From NCBI GenBank assembly GCA_040755615.1, contig JBFMAL010000007.1:1-64000 (forward strand): a stretch of 64,000 bases of DNA. Reading direction: 5' to 3'. Both the position numbers and the translations under genes were made by a program. Shown in pieces: positions 1-8,633 of the stretch (the first letter of the stretch is position 1; each line of letters begins with the position of its first letter). The notes beneath the pieces were generated by a model. It did not search any database. It was not told the origin of the DNA and was given only the letters and a program-made list of their open reading frames with translations. Origin of the DNA: DYEP01 sp040755615. GTDB taxonomy: Bacteria; Bacillota; Sulfobacillia; DUSP01; DYEP01.

Positions 1-265
1 TAAATACTCTGTTGGCAGAGATACTTTTAAGGCATCTTACAATTTCTGTGGGAACAACGGTTGGCGGGGCTGAAAGAAAGACGTGCAGGTGATCCGGCAT
101 CGCTTCCATCTGAATCAGGGTATACCCGTAAGAATCGCAGGTTTCCTCAATGCTACTTTTAATCACTTCCTCGATTTTACCCAGTATCACCCTATAACGG
201 TACTTAGGACAAAATACGATGTGGTAATTGATGTTGTAGACGCAATGGTTTGTTTTCCGTTCCAT
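1..265 (-). CDS. tnpA: IS200/IS605 TnpA transposase, N-terminal part (cut by window edge)
   Basis: The reverse strand reads MERKTNHCVYNINYHIVFCP at the start and MPDHLHVF further on. These are the opening of a Y1 single-strand transposase and its HUH-type histidine motif (here HLH). The family cuts and rejoins single-stranded DNA at subterminal hairpins. The frame is open to the left edge, so at least 88 residues are present and the tyrosine-bearing helix lies outside the window. The ATG at 265 is chosen because the family starts this way. Hairpins typical of an element end lie just upstream. Whether the full gene is intact cannot be told. Confidence 0.85.
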   Translation of the reverse strand, partial: MERKTNHCVYNINYHIVFCPKYRYRVILGKIEEVIKSSIEETCDSYGYTLIQMEAMPDHLHVFLSAPPTVVPTEIVRCLKSISANRVF

Positions 266-310
266 GGCAAATTATATCACGAGAACAAGTGTTTGGGTAT
301 CTCATTGAGC

Positions 311-358
311 CGCCCTAACGGGCGACGCCCCTTTCATCCCACCCCACAAGGGGGTGGG
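311..358. repeat. Subterminal hairpins of the IS200/IS605 element end
   Basis: Two perfect hairpins stand side by side: CGCCC-TAAC-GGGCG at 311-324 and CCCACCCC-ACAAG-GGGGTGGG at 338-358. They lie upstream of the tnpA start, where the left end of such elements carries the hairpin bound by the transposase. The exact cleavage site and flanking guide tetranucleotide were not resolved. No tnpB is visible on this side. Confidence 0.6.
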
Positions 359-425
359 TTTTCAGGGGCGGGTTTCTATAAACAGGCCTTTTGAGCCAAA
401 CGGCAAGGAGAGCTCGAGACTGACA

Positions 426-1295
426 TCAGAAGAACAAGAGCCACACACCTGCTACAATGACTAGTGACGCCCAGAGCCTGTTGCCCACTTGTTCACGAAA
501 GAAATGCCTGCCAAGGATTACCGCCAGCGGAAGTGAAAGCGACGTGGCAGGTTCCGCTACGGACACCTCTATTCCCTTCATCGCCACGAGTAGTAGTACG
601 TATGAGTAGGCGTTGATAAGCCCGCTGGTGATTGCAGCGCCGGGGCGTTCCCGGAACAGCTGCCACAGCGCGCCGAATCTTCCCCGTAGAGCGATGTAAC
701 AGGCGATAACCAGCGAGATGGTAGCATAGAGAAACGTCGCGTACACGACGGGAGGCAGGTCAGCCGAAGCCCACTTATCAATCGTTCTGCCTACAGCCAT
801 AAGCAGCGTCGCCCCGACCATCATCCGGGCGGCGGGGTTTTTCACAGTGGCTGCGAGCGCTTGGACAATCCCTTTGCCCTTTCTTGCCTCAAGCAGCGAA
901 GAGCCGAGCAGCACAAGAAGAACGCCAGATACCTTCGCCGGGGTGACGCGTTCGCCAAGCACTGGAACGGAGATGAGCAGAAGGAACACCCCACTCAATC
1001 CCGCAAGCGGTGTAACCAGCGATACATCACCTTCGCCAAGCGCCCTTACGTACAGCACGAACGCCACGCTGTAAACGGCGCCTGCCGCCAGGATAACGGG
1101 CACGAAAGAGACGTCCCGGAGGGAGTAAAACAACGCGACCGGGAACAGAAAGATAGTGGCCAAACCAAAAAACAGCAACGTGGCTTCAGGACCGCTCGAT
1201 GCGCGTCCCAGTTTCTTGACAACCACCCTTTCAGCTCCCATGAGTACGATTCGTCCGACCAGTGCTGCTGCCATGACTACTGGCATAGGCTCCAA
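426..1295 (-). CDS. EamA/DMT-superfamily permease
   Basis: A 289-residue, very hydrophobic protein with about ten predicted membrane helices in two halves, the drug/metabolite transporter fold. The N-terminal half carries the helix pattern followed by PLAGLSGVFLLLISVPVLGE, which resembles the EamA repeat end. It sits in the cytoplasmic membrane; the substrate cannot be read from sequence. The start is a TTG at 1295 behind a G-rich stretch; an ATG nine bases further in (1286) is an alternative. It is transcribed away from the amidine hydrolase at 1448, so the two probably have separate promoters in the 150-bp gap. Confidence 0.8.
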   Translation of the reverse strand: MEPMPVVMAAALVGRIVLMGAERVVVKKLGRASSGPEATLLFFGLATIFLFPVALFYSLRDVSFVPVILAAGAVYSVAFVLYVRALGEGDVSLVTPLAGLSGVFLLLISVPVLGERVTPAKVSGVLLVLLGSSLLEARKGKGIVQALAATVKNPAARMMVGATLLMAVGRTIDKWASADLPPVVYATFLYATISLVIACYIALRGRFGALWQLFRERPGAAITSGLINAYSYVLLLVAMKGIEVSVAEPATSLSLPLAVILGRHFFREQVGNRLWASLVIVAGVWLLFF

Positions 1296-1447
1296 CCCAA
1301 GACGCCCCCATCCTAACCCGCCCGTTTGATGCTTCCCTCTATTCGGCGCGCTGGCGCATTTCTCCTGTCAGTCCCGCACGCACTTTCTGCTCCTCAGCAG
1401 GAAAGCTTGGTCATGCGGGCGAATAGCACTCTCTGGGGGGTGAGAAC

Positions 1448-2320
1448 ATGCCTGGATATGGCGTAAGTGATGAGTACTCTCCGCTGAAACGGGTGCTTGT
1501 AAGAAGACCCGGATCTGAGTTTGAAAACCCGGAGGAATACGCGAAGTGGGGATATCCCGGAAGACCGGATCTTGCCCGGGCACAGGATGAGCACGACAAA
1601 TTTGTGAGCGTCCTTCAGCGCGAAGGCGTCCTGGTGGAATACCTAGAAGAGGTCCATCCGGGAAAGCGGGAACCGCTGTTCGTTCACGATTCATCCATCA
1701 TGACTCCAGCCGGTGCCATCATGTGCAGGTCGGGAAACCCGCTGCGTCAGGGCGAAGAGGTATACGTTGCGAAGAAGCTAACGTCTATGGAGATACCCAT
1801 CCTCTTTTCCGTACACGGCAACGCGACCATAGACGGTGGAGACACGCTTTGGCTTGACTCTGACACCTTCCTCGTGGGCCACTCCTACCGCACCAACCAC
1901 GAGGCGTTCAGGCAGCTCTCTGCAGTGATGGAGGGCTTCGTGACTGAAAAGGTCATCCAGATTTCAATGCCGCACTACAAAGGGCGCGGCCACGTGCTGC
2001 ACCTCATGTCCGTGATCTCGCCGGTAGACAAGGACCTGGCTGTCGTTTACCCGCCCCTTATGCCCCTTTCGCTCGTTGAGCTGCTTGAGGCACGAAACAT
2101 CAGGATGGTACCGGTTCCGGAGGAGGAATTTGATACCCTCGGCTCGAACGTGCTGGCCATCGCCCCCAGAGTAGTGGTGATCCACGCCGGTAACCCTGTA
2201 ACCAAGAGTTTGCTCGAGGAACACGGGTGCAAGGTCTGCGAGTATGAAGGGGAACAGATTTCCTTAATCCCGACGGGCGGGCCCACGTGCCTCACCCGTC
2301 CACTGTATCGAGCACCATGA
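1448..2320 (+). CDS. DDAH/arginine-deiminase-like amidine hydrolase
   Basis: A 290-residue protein of the guanidine-modifying enzyme fold. The family signatures are DGGDTLWL (about residues 129-136), VGHSYRTN (about 142-149), the histidine in VLHLMS (about 181-186), and a C-terminal GGPTCLTRPL with the expected nucleophilic cysteine about ten residues from the end. Relatives hydrolyse dimethylarginine, arginine or related guanidino compounds through a covalent cysteine intermediate in the cytoplasm. The combination HLMS plus SYRTN is closer to dimethylarginine dimethylaminohydrolases than to arginine deiminases, but the true substrate is not determined. The ATG at 1448 has GGGGGGTGA seven bases upstream. 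A hairpin follows the stop. No arginine pathway gene is adjacent. Confidence 0.82.
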   Translation: MPGYGVSDEYSPLKRVLVRRPGSEFENPEEYAKWGYPGRPDLARAQDEHDKFVSVLQREGVLVEYLEEVHPGKREPLFVHDSSIMTPAGAIMCRSGNPLRQGEEVYVAKKLTSMEIPILFSVHGNATIDGGDTLWLDSDTFLVGHSYRTNHEAFRQLSAVMEGFVTEKVIQISMPHYKGRGHVLHLMSVISPVDKDLAVVYPPLMPLSLVELLEARNIRMVPVPEEEFDTLGSNVLAIAPRVVVIHAGNPVTKSLLEEHGCKVCEYEGEQISLIPTGGPTCLTRPLYRAP

Positions 2321-2343
2321 TGCTCAAGTGAAGCATAAGTGAT

Positions 2344-2370
2344 GGGCATGCTCCATTCGCATGCCCCTTT
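2344..2370 (+). terminator. Hairpin terminator after the amidine hydrolase
   Basis: GGGCATGC at 2344-2351 pairs perfectly with GCATGCCC at 2359-2366 over a 7-base loop and is followed by a T-rich tract. It lies between convergent genes ending at 2320 and 2384 and may serve both. Confidence 0.6.
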
Positions 2371-2383
2371 ACTTCGCTCCCTT

Positions 2384-4015
2384 TTATACTTCAAAAAGCG
2401 CTTTCCTGATCAGCGCGGGCGGCAGCGTACCGTGAGACAGGAGCTGATTGTGAAACTGCTTCAGATTAAAGCGGTCGCCTGCCCTTTTCTTATACTCTGC
2501 AGCTATATCCAGGATCTCGAGCTTGCCTATCAGGTAGGACATGGGCTGTGTGGGGGATTCCGTGTACCGCTTCACTTCGGCCACCGCGTTACTCTCCTCA
2601 AGCCGCGCCCGGTTGACGAGGAAACTGACCGCTTCGTCAAAGCTCATCCTGCCCGTGTGCAGGCTCGCGTCGATTACCACCCTCGCGGCTCTCCACAGCT
2701 GGTCGGCAAGCCGCGCGAGTTTTGTCTCGGGCTGGTTTATGTACCCCAGCTGATCCATCAGTTCCTCGCAGTAAAACGCCCATCCTTCCGCAAACAGGGT
2801 GCTCACCTGTGCCTTCCGGATCCGCGTCGGCGCCCTGTTCGCCCATACCAGCTGTAGGTGATGGCCCGGGTATGCTTCATGAAGCGTTGTTATGGGGATG
2901 CCGTACTTGTTGTGACCCTTCAGTTTCTCAATCTGGACTTCTTTGGGCGCGCTAAGATCAACAGGCGTCACCAGGAATTGCCCTGCCTGCTCTTTTTCAA
3001 ACGGAGCAGGTTTCATGTACGCAGCGTAGGGAATCAAGTGCCTCAAAAACTCGGGCGTTTCCACCACCCGCAGTTCCTCACCTTCCGGTATATCAACGAT
3101 GTCATGATCGATCACATACTGCTTCACCCTGCCGATTTCCGCCCTGTAGCAATTAAGCAGCCCGGCGGGATCCTCGAGGTGGTGCTCTTTCAACCCGTCG
3201 AGCACCTCGCGCCAGTCTCTGCCCGGGTAGACCGCAGCGGCGGCCGCCTTCAGCTCCTCTTCCGTCTCCCGTAGGAGCTCCTGGCCCTTTGCCAGGAGAG
3301 CGTCGGCGTCATAGGGAAGAAAGTGCGTCTTCTTCATCTTCTGATTGAACAGTTGGTACCCCAGGGCGAAATCCCCTCGCGCTGCGGGCAGGATATCCTT
3401 CAGGAAACCCGAGAAGCGTTCAAGCGCTGAGATGGCGTCCGCATTCGCTTTCAGAAGGTCTGTCTCTAAAGCAGGCACCTGGCTTGCGTAAAGCGGTATC
3501 ATGTTCTTGAAGAACGCGACGCCTCCTGCGGTAGATTCCAGGGCGATCCTGGTACTTACCTCCGACGGTGTCTTTATGTTCCTCCTTGCCCGTTCAAGAT
3601 ACTCGGGAACCTGACGGAGCCTTGAGAGCGCGCTGGCCATCCGTTCAGGGAGTGGAGCGAATTCCCTCACAAGCAGGAGATATATCGAATGTACGCATGC
3701 GTCCGGATAATTGGAAGGCCTGGTCTCGTGCACCCGGGCGCCCTCAAGCTCCAGCAGCTCCGATTCAAGGTTGCTGCGGATGAGGAGATAGTCTATCTGG
3801 TCACTTCTATCCAGCTCGGCCAGGTCGATCCGCCCGAGCGCGTCGAGGTATCTGTGGGCACGCGAAATGTTACCTTCGATCGCCTCGGGAGACATATCCC
3901 CGAGTTCCCCGTCGTAATCGTGAATGCCCAGAAAAGTGGCAGTCATGGGGCTGACCTGCATGAACCAGTCGAAGGCTTCTTCCGACAGTTGCTTGAACCG
4001 AGTACCGGCGTCCAA
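2384..4015 (-). CDS. DUF885 family metallopeptidase-like protein
   Basis: A protein of 543 residues from the start chosen here, matching DUF885 in length and carrying its hallmark HEAYPGHHLQL (the HExxPGHH zinc-type motif) about three quarters along. AEGWAFYCEELM follows, where the third metal ligand is expected. Family members are thought to be soluble or lipid-anchored peptidases; no signal peptide or lipobox is seen here, so this one looks cytoplasmic. The open frame extends to 4123, but that extension crosses a strong hairpin. A TTG at 4015 with GGGAGGGA five bases upstream is the better start. The substrate is unknown. Confidence 0.8.
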   Translation of the reverse strand: MDAGTRFKQLSEEAFDWFMQVSPMTATFLGIHDYDGELGDMSPEAIEGNISRAHRYLDALGRIDLAELDRSDQIDYLLIRSNLESELLELEGARVHETRPSNYPDACVHSIYLLLVREFAPLPERMASALSRLRQVPEYLERARRNIKTPSEVSTRIALESTAGGVAFFKNMIPLYASQVPALETDLLKANADAISALERFSGFLKDILPAARGDFALGYQLFNQKMKKTHFLPYDADALLAKGQELLRETEEELKAAAAAVYPGRDWREVLDGLKEHHLEDPAGLLNCYRAEIGRVKQYVIDHDIVDIPEGEELRVVETPEFLRHLIPYAAYMKPAPFEKEQAGQFLVTPVDLSAPKEVQIEKLKGHNKYGIPITTLHEAYPGHHLQLVWANRAPTRIRKAQVSTLFAEGWAFYCEELMDQLGYINQPETKLARLADQLWRAARVVIDASLHTGRMSFDEAVSFLVNRARLEESNAVAEVKRYTESPTQPMSYLIGKLEILDIAAEYKKRAGDRFNLKQFHNQLLSHGTLPPALIRKALFEV

Positions 4016-4085
4016 CGCATTCCCTCCCGTGAGTTCTTTGCTTTTGTACTTCGCCAGATGGAAGCGGCATACCTTCCAACAGGTT

Positions 4086-4112
4086 GAGGGAGGGCCCGTC
4101 CGACCCTCCCTC
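4086..4112 (-). terminator. Strong hairpin after the TRAP permease remnant
   Basis: GAGGGAGGG at 4086-4094 pairs perfectly with CCCTCCCTC at 4104-4112 over a 9-base loop. It sits between the TRAP remnant and the DUF885 gene on the minus strand. No clear U-tract follows, so it may act as an attenuator or mRNA-end stabiliser rather than a full intrinsic terminator. Confidence 0.45.
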
Positions 4113-4126
4113 TCCTGGTTCAAGAT

Positions 4127-5421
4127 CTACCCTTGATGACTCCCCCAGGCCTTTATCCGTTCCTTCAAGGTACCGAAGTGGCTTATGAGATAGACAAGCA
4201 GCATAAGGCCGATACCTATCAGGTCCGTACTCGAGCCCGGACGTATCAGTGACAGTGCCGCAGCGAACATGAGAAGCCTCGGCACGATGCCGATCCTCCC
4301 TCCGAGCCACCCCTCCATGGCCGATGCCAGCGCATATATCCCTACAAGTCCTGTGGCAACAGCCAGGAGGATCCTCTGGAGATCTCCCGCGAACAGGAGG
4401 GACTTCCCGTAAACGAACATATACGGGACGATGAATGCCGCGATACCCAGTTTGAAGGCCATGGTGCCGACTTCCGTTGGACGCGCCTTGGCAATGGCAG
4501 CAGATACACGCGAAGTAGAAAACAAACTTGTGCGCCTGGATCGGCAGCAACGAAAGCGGAGGCCTGGTGAGAGCGGGCGCGATTACTGAGGCCGCGATGG
4601 CGTACGCCGCAGTCGTGGGCATGCCCATCCCGAGTATGATAGCAACTATCATGGACAAAAAGAGCGCGACAGGAAGCACGCCCCGGCCGTACGTGAGCAG
4701 GATGGCAGCGAACTTCATGCCGAGCCCAGTCTGGCATACGACGCCGATGATAATGCCGGCTTCCGCACAGGTACCGATGATGTTGAGACAGCCCCTGGCT
4801 CCGGCCACCATGGCGTCTACCACCTTGCGGAACCCCATGCGGTTCCCCGGGTTCACAAGGATGACGAGGTAGCACGTGATGATCCCGTAAAGGCCCGCCC
4901 TGATGATAGAAACACGGGCCACTACTAGCATGTATATAAGCACAATCACGGGTAGGAAAAGGTAGGCCTCCTTCAACACAGCGCGCAGCTCGGGCAGCCG
5001 ACCGTGGAAGCCCCCTGAGCCCAGTCTTTTGCGCCTCGAAGTCTACCATGAAGTAGGCTGCTGTGAAGTACAGGATAGCGGGTATGGCCGCCGCCAGGCA
5101 GATGGAGAGGTACGGCACGCCCAGGATCTCAGCCATGATGAAGGCCCCCGCACTCATGATCGAGGGCATGATCTGCCCTCCGGTCGAAGCGACTGCCTCC
5201 ACCGCACCGGCAAACCTCGCGTCGTACCCGGTTTCCTTCATGAGAAGTATGGTGAAGCTGCCGGTAGTCACCACGTTGCCCGCTGAACTGCCACCGATCG
5301 GGCCGAAAAGCGCCGATGCCATGATCGCGACCTTAGCAGGTCCTCCCCGGGCCCGCCCCGCAATTGCAAACGCAAGGTCAATGAATGTGGATAGATAGTT
5401 GCCATATATCCCCAGATCCAT
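4127..5421 (-). pseudogene. TRAP-transporter fused permease (DctQM-type), truncated and frameshifted
   Basis: Three successive frames make up the C-terminal half of a TRAP 4TM/12TM fused permease. The first (from 5421) holds FGPIGGSSAGNVVTTGSFTI. The second (from about 4980) holds MGMPTTAAYAIAASVIAPAL. The third (from about 4525) holds AFKLGIAAFIVPYMFVYG. The frame changes near 4990-5010 and again near 4520. At the second site residues normally lying between FVFYFACI and AAIAKARP also appear to be missing. The N-terminal half and the TAXI-type binding protein gene are absent. Known members import organic acids driven by an ion gradient; this copy cannot be functional unless the shifts are sequencing errors. 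Confidence 0.85.
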
Positions 5422-5486
5422 GTTATTCTATGGGTCTAATGTAACTTTTCTATCAAGTCATTCCATTCACTACTTGGAGAGTTATT

Positions 5487-5516
5487 GCTCTTCATCGCAT
5501 AGACTTAATGAAGAGC
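5487..5516. repeat. 9-bp inverted repeat upstream of the DUF3999-like gene
   Basis: GCTCTTCAT at 5487-5495 and ATGAAGAGC at 5508-5516 form a perfect inverted repeat with a 12-base spacer, ending 22 bases before the ATG of the next gene. It could be an operator or a 5' leader hairpin. No regulator candidate is adjacent. Confidence 0.4.
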
Positions 5517-5538
5517 CTGGAGTGGGGAGGGGTTGAAA

Positions 5539-6822
5539 ATGCGCTTTGTGATAACTGTATGCGTTATGCTATGTCTTTTTGCGCTCCCTGCCAAGTCGTC
5601 GCCGGAGCAATGGAACGAATGGCTCTACCGACGTCCCATCCTGGTGTCAAGTCCTGCAGGGCCCATGGTCGCTCTCCGGCTACCCAACGATGTCTGGGGC
5701 ATCTGCCTCCCTGACCTTGCTGATGTCCGGATCGTGACAGCAGCAGGAGAGGAAGTGCCGTACGAGCTGGTGACGGAAGGCTCAACGGAGCAGGAGAAGC
5801 GCAGGGAAGCAAGGATCGTGGCCAGGTTTTTCGTGCCCCGGTCACACCAGTCGCTCACCATCGATCTGGGATCGAACGTGTACCACAACCGGGTGACTAT
5901 TCACACATCGCATGGAGACTTCGTCCACAGGGTCAGCGTTTCAAGCGGCAATGACGGACTGCACTGGACAGTACGCGAGGAGCAGTCCATTATTGCCGAT
6001 CTCCGGTCCGACAGCGGCCGCCTCAGGCTCTGTACCATCTCGTACCCCGAGACAGATGACCGCTATCTCAGGTTGGTCATATACGAAAATGAGGGTCTTG
6101 AGTTGCCCGTTGATTCAGTCACAGTCTCTTATCTCACCGGCCGCCCACCGGTGGATGTGGATATGCCGTTTGTACTCCGCTCGCAGCAGGATGACCCTGA
6201 CTCGCAGCGGCAGATCTTCGTGCTAGACCTGGGGTTTGAAGGACTTCCGAGCTACCGGATCCGCCTTACCAGCAAGGACGAAAACTTCCACAGGATCGTC
6301 GAGGTATTCAAGGGGGATGACCTTGAGAACTGGTTCTTCTGCGGGAGCGCCATGGTCCATAAGTATGATACCGGAACGTTTAAGTCCGCCTGCATGGACG
6401 TGATCCACCCGGAGATGCCCGGCCGTTATGTGAAGATCGTGATGCACGGCTCCGCAAACCTCTCGAGTATGGATATACTCGGCGTCAGCAGGGTGCAAAG
6501 GACGCTTTTGTTTGAATACGACCCTGCTCAACCATATTTTCTCTACTGCGGTAACGATGAAGCCCCGCCGCCCAGATACGGTTACAAGCAGTATACTCTC
6601 GGCCTCAGGCCTGATGGTCTACCCTCCGCCACGCTCGGTCCTCCCGAGCCTAACCCCCACTACGCTCTGGAAGCTCAGAGCGCTATCCAAGCGAGCCTCC
6701 GGCTCTGGTACCTGCTGGCAGGTGGGGTTGGACTACTGGTAGTACTCGGCGGTGCGATCAGGAAAACAAAAGAGGTGATGCGCGGCCCCGGGCGGTGTGC
6801 AGGCAGGACTGCGCGCTCCTAA
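5539..6822 (+). CDS. DUF3999-like exported, membrane-anchored protein
   Basis: A 427-residue protein with an N-terminal signal sequence (hydrophobic residues about 4-20, cleavage likely after LPAKSS). A beta-rich region follows that opens with YRRPILVSSPAG and DLADVRIVTAAGEEVPYELV, as in DUF3999 proteins. Near the C-terminus is one membrane helix (LWYLLAGGVGLLVVLGGAI) followed by a basic tail. The body should face outward. The ATG at 5539 has GGAGGGG six bases upstream and is preferred over an in-frame TTG at 5533. It is monocistronic as far as can be seen and preceded by an inverted repeat. The family's function is not known. Confidence 0.65.
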   Translation: MRFVITVCVMLCLFALPAKSSPEQWNEWLYRRPILVSSPAGPMVALRLPNDVWGICLPDLADVRIVTAAGEEVPYELVTEGSTEQEKRREARIVARFFVPRSHQSLTIDLGSNVYHNRVTIHTSHGDFVHRVSVSSGNDGLHWTVREEQSIIADLRSDSGRLRLCTISYPETDDRYLRLVIYENEGLELPVDSVTVSYLTGRPPVDVDMPFVLRSQQDDPDSQRQIFVLDLGFEGLPSYRIRLTSKDENFHRIVEVFKGDDLENWFFCGSAMVHKYDTGTFKSACMDVIHPEMPGRYVKIVMHGSANLSSMDILGVSRVQRTLLFEYDPAQPYFLYCGNDEAPPPRYGYKQYTLGLRPDGLPSATLGPPEPNPHYALEAQSAIQASLRLWYLLAGGVGLLVVLGGAIRKTKEVMRGPGRCAGRTARS

Positions 6823-6826
6823 TGAA

Positions 6827-6967
6827 TCATCGTTCTTTCTTCTTCATGGCAATCAGCACAACTTCTTCGTAGCCGTGACTGCGGCGATACTCGTTGAACT
6901 CTTGCTCTTTGCGTTTTAGTTCCTCGATATCTGCACTGTCCAGCCTGGCCAGCCTTTCTTCTTCCAT
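6827..6967 (-). CDS. 46-residue charged protein, unknown function
   Basis: The frame starts at ATG 6967 and encodes a hydrophilic peptide, MEEERLARLDSADIEELKRK onward, probably helical (heptad-like leucine and charged pattern), with a basic end KKKER. The Shine-Dalgarno is near perfect (AGGAGGTGA, five bases before the ATG). That same string encodes the last two residues and stop of the upstream FAD enzyme, so the two genes are translationally coupled. I do not recognise a family. Its position suggests a small partner or regulator of the FAD reductase, which is inference only. Confidence 0.6.
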   Translation of the reverse strand: MEEERLARLDSADIEELKRKEQEFNEYRRSHGYEEVVLIAMKKKER

Positions 6968-6972
6968 GATCT

Positions 6973-8088
6973 TCACCTCCTAGGAAAGAGTGCCATAATG
7001 CGGGCTTTTACGAGTCTCGGCAGCAAGCACGCAGCGAAGTCTTCCCATTCCCGGAGGTAACCTGCATCACCTCGCATAAGGCGGGCGAAACCATCTATGA
7101 TCGAGTCATCCTCCAGTACCAGCGCAGAGAGGCTCCACCTCTTTCTCCAGCACAGTACAGCAGTGAGCCACGACAGGGCAAAGACCCTGCCAAACTCGCT
7201 CCTTGCCCATTGCACGTAGCCACGGACTGGGTCGGAGCAGCCTCCCCTGAGAAACACGTCCAAATAGTGGGCCGCCCTTTTTCCGCTCCGTACAGCCCCA
7301 TAAATTCCTTCGCCGGTAAACGGGTCGACGAATCCCCCTGCATCCCCCACGAGAAGCACCCTGCCGCAGGCTGGTCTTCTCCCCGGGAACCCTCCCGGCA
7401 TAGGCCATACGGTGGCTCCGCAGATCATGAGACCTGCTTGTTCTGCCAGCTCAGCCAGCTCGCGTGTTAGTGTTCCGCGCGTCAATACGGAGCATCCCAC
7501 TCCGGCATGCGCTCGCCCCCGGCCGGGAAAGACCCAACCGAGACCGGCCACTCCACCGGTCAGATAAAACTCCACCCCATCGAGGCTTTTCGGCGCAGGC
7601 GAGTAGGCTACGACACCCAACCCCAGGGACAGCGGGGACCACGGCACATGACGCTTGCCCCGGATTGGCAAAGCACCTGCGCCGGTCGCGCAGATTGCCA
7701 CCCTGGCAGAGAGCGTGCCAGAAGCCGAGATCACGCGAAGTATGCCGTCGTTCTCAAAAATCCCCGTTACTTCCTGCCCCTCCATAAACGTGCAGCCTGC
7801 GTCTATCGCCCGGTCTACCAGCCACCGGTCAAAGTGCGCGCGTTCCACTGTCACACCCAAAAGCGCCGGGTAGGATTTTGATGCGCTGTAGCCGTTTCCA
7901 CGTATTGAAATGCGAAAGATGGGTTGGCCTGCCACATCGTCGGGCAGCTCGCGCAGCGCCTTGTATGAAATAAGGCCGCCGCAGGGTTTGTCCCTCGGAA
8001 AGCATGCCCTGTCCATGAGCAAGACCGTGTGTCCGCGAAGTGCCAGCTCACGGCCCGCGGTAGAACCGGCCGGCCCCGCCCCTATCAC
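6973..8088 (-). CDS. Geranylgeranyl-reductase-family FAD oxidoreductase
   Basis: A flavoprotein of about 371-379 residues. It has the dinucleotide motif IGAGPAGSTAG at the extreme N-terminus, RDKPCGGLIS (the CGG(G)L signature of the geranylgeranyl reductase/FixC-like family) near residue 35, and the second FAD motif VLLVGDAGGFVDPFTGEGI near residue 240. Relatives reduce isoprenoid double bonds in lipids or quinones; the substrate here is unknown. The first standard start is GTG 8088, which cuts the first beta strand short. The conserved YDAIV lies in frame upstream, with only an ATA at 8112 available as a start behind GGGAGA. It overlaps or abuts the maturation protease upstream and is followed by a coupled 46-residue gene. 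Confidence 0.75.
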   Translation of the reverse strand: MIGAGPAGSTAGRELALRGHTVLLMDRACFPRDKPCGGLISYKALRELPDDVAGQPIFRISIRGNGYSASKSYPALLGVTVERAHFDRWLVDRAIDAGCTFMEGQEVTGIFENDGILRVISASGTLSARVAICATGAGALPIRGKRHVPWSPLSLGLGVVAYSPAPKSLDGVEFYLTGGVAGLGWVFPGRGRAHAGVGCSVLTRGTLTRELAELAEQAGLMICGATVWPMPGGFPGRRPACGRVLLVGDAGGFVDPFTGEGIYGAVRSGKRAAHYLDVFLRGGCSDPVRGYVQWARSEFGRVFALSWLTAVLCWRKRWSLSALVLEDDSIIDGFARLMRGDAGYLREWEDFAACLLPRLVKARIMALFPRR

Positions 8089-8095
8089 GATTGCA

Positions 8096-8569
8096 TCATA
8101 ATCGGCCTTTATCCCCGTCGTCTCCCACCACCTTCCGCACTACCTCCACGACCCGGTTAACCAGGTCCGGGATGCGCTGTCTCACGCGTTCTGAGAGCTC
8201 GGTGGAAGCCCCCGTAAAGGCAGGCTCCATCCCAACCACCACTAAGTCGGGCCCGATCCCCGCAGCATGTTTGAGGTGTGACAGAAGATCGATCCCCCGC
8301 GTGGATAGTCTGCCGGGCAGATCGTCGCACCCATTCGGCCGGAACACGTAGATGGTACCGGGAGGCTGACCTCCGTTAACTGCGTCAATAAGTATGAGGT
8401 AGTCGTACCCCACCGACGCGAGCCAGAGGGATAGGGGATCGGTAGTGGCCTCGACCACACTTACATCCGGCCCGAGTCTCGTACTTGCCAGGTGCCTCAC
8501 TGCCACAAGACCCAGGGCGTCATCTCCCCGCACCGGGTTACCAGCCCCTGCCACTCGCACGCGCGCCAT
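8096..8569 (-). CDS. HyaD/HycI-type hydrogenase maturation protease-like protein
   Basis: A 157-residue protein with the family opening GAGNPVRGDDALG and a second acidic motif LIDAVNGGQPPGTIYVF (about residues 76-92). In [NiFe] hydrogenase maturation endopeptidases these supply two nickel-sensing acidic residues. The third ligand, a histidine, is expected in the following STH-like segment; here it reads STRGIDLLSH, so the ligand may be lost or shifted. The enzyme class trims the C-terminus of the hydrogenase large subunit after nickel insertion. No hydrogenase genes are in the window. The ATG at 8569 has a GGAGGGG site. Confidence 0.72.
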   Translation of the reverse strand: MARVRVAGAGNPVRGDDALGLVAVRHLASTRLGPDVSVVEATTDPLSLWLASVGYDYLILIDAVNGGQPPGTIYVFRPNGCDDLPGRLSTRGIDLLSHLKHAAGIGPDLVVVGMEPAFTGASTELSERVRQRIPDLVNRVVEVVRKVVGDDGDKGRL

Positions 8570-8633
8570 CCAGTCCCCTCCGACAAGAGTATTTTCTCCC
8601 GCTTTTCACCTGCAATTCGCACCTTGGGAGCAC

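Noticed and set aside
83..394. 103-residue plus-strand frame at the left edge
   Set aside because: It is the complement of the IS200/IS605 transposase and its hairpins, with no ribosome site or family resemblance.
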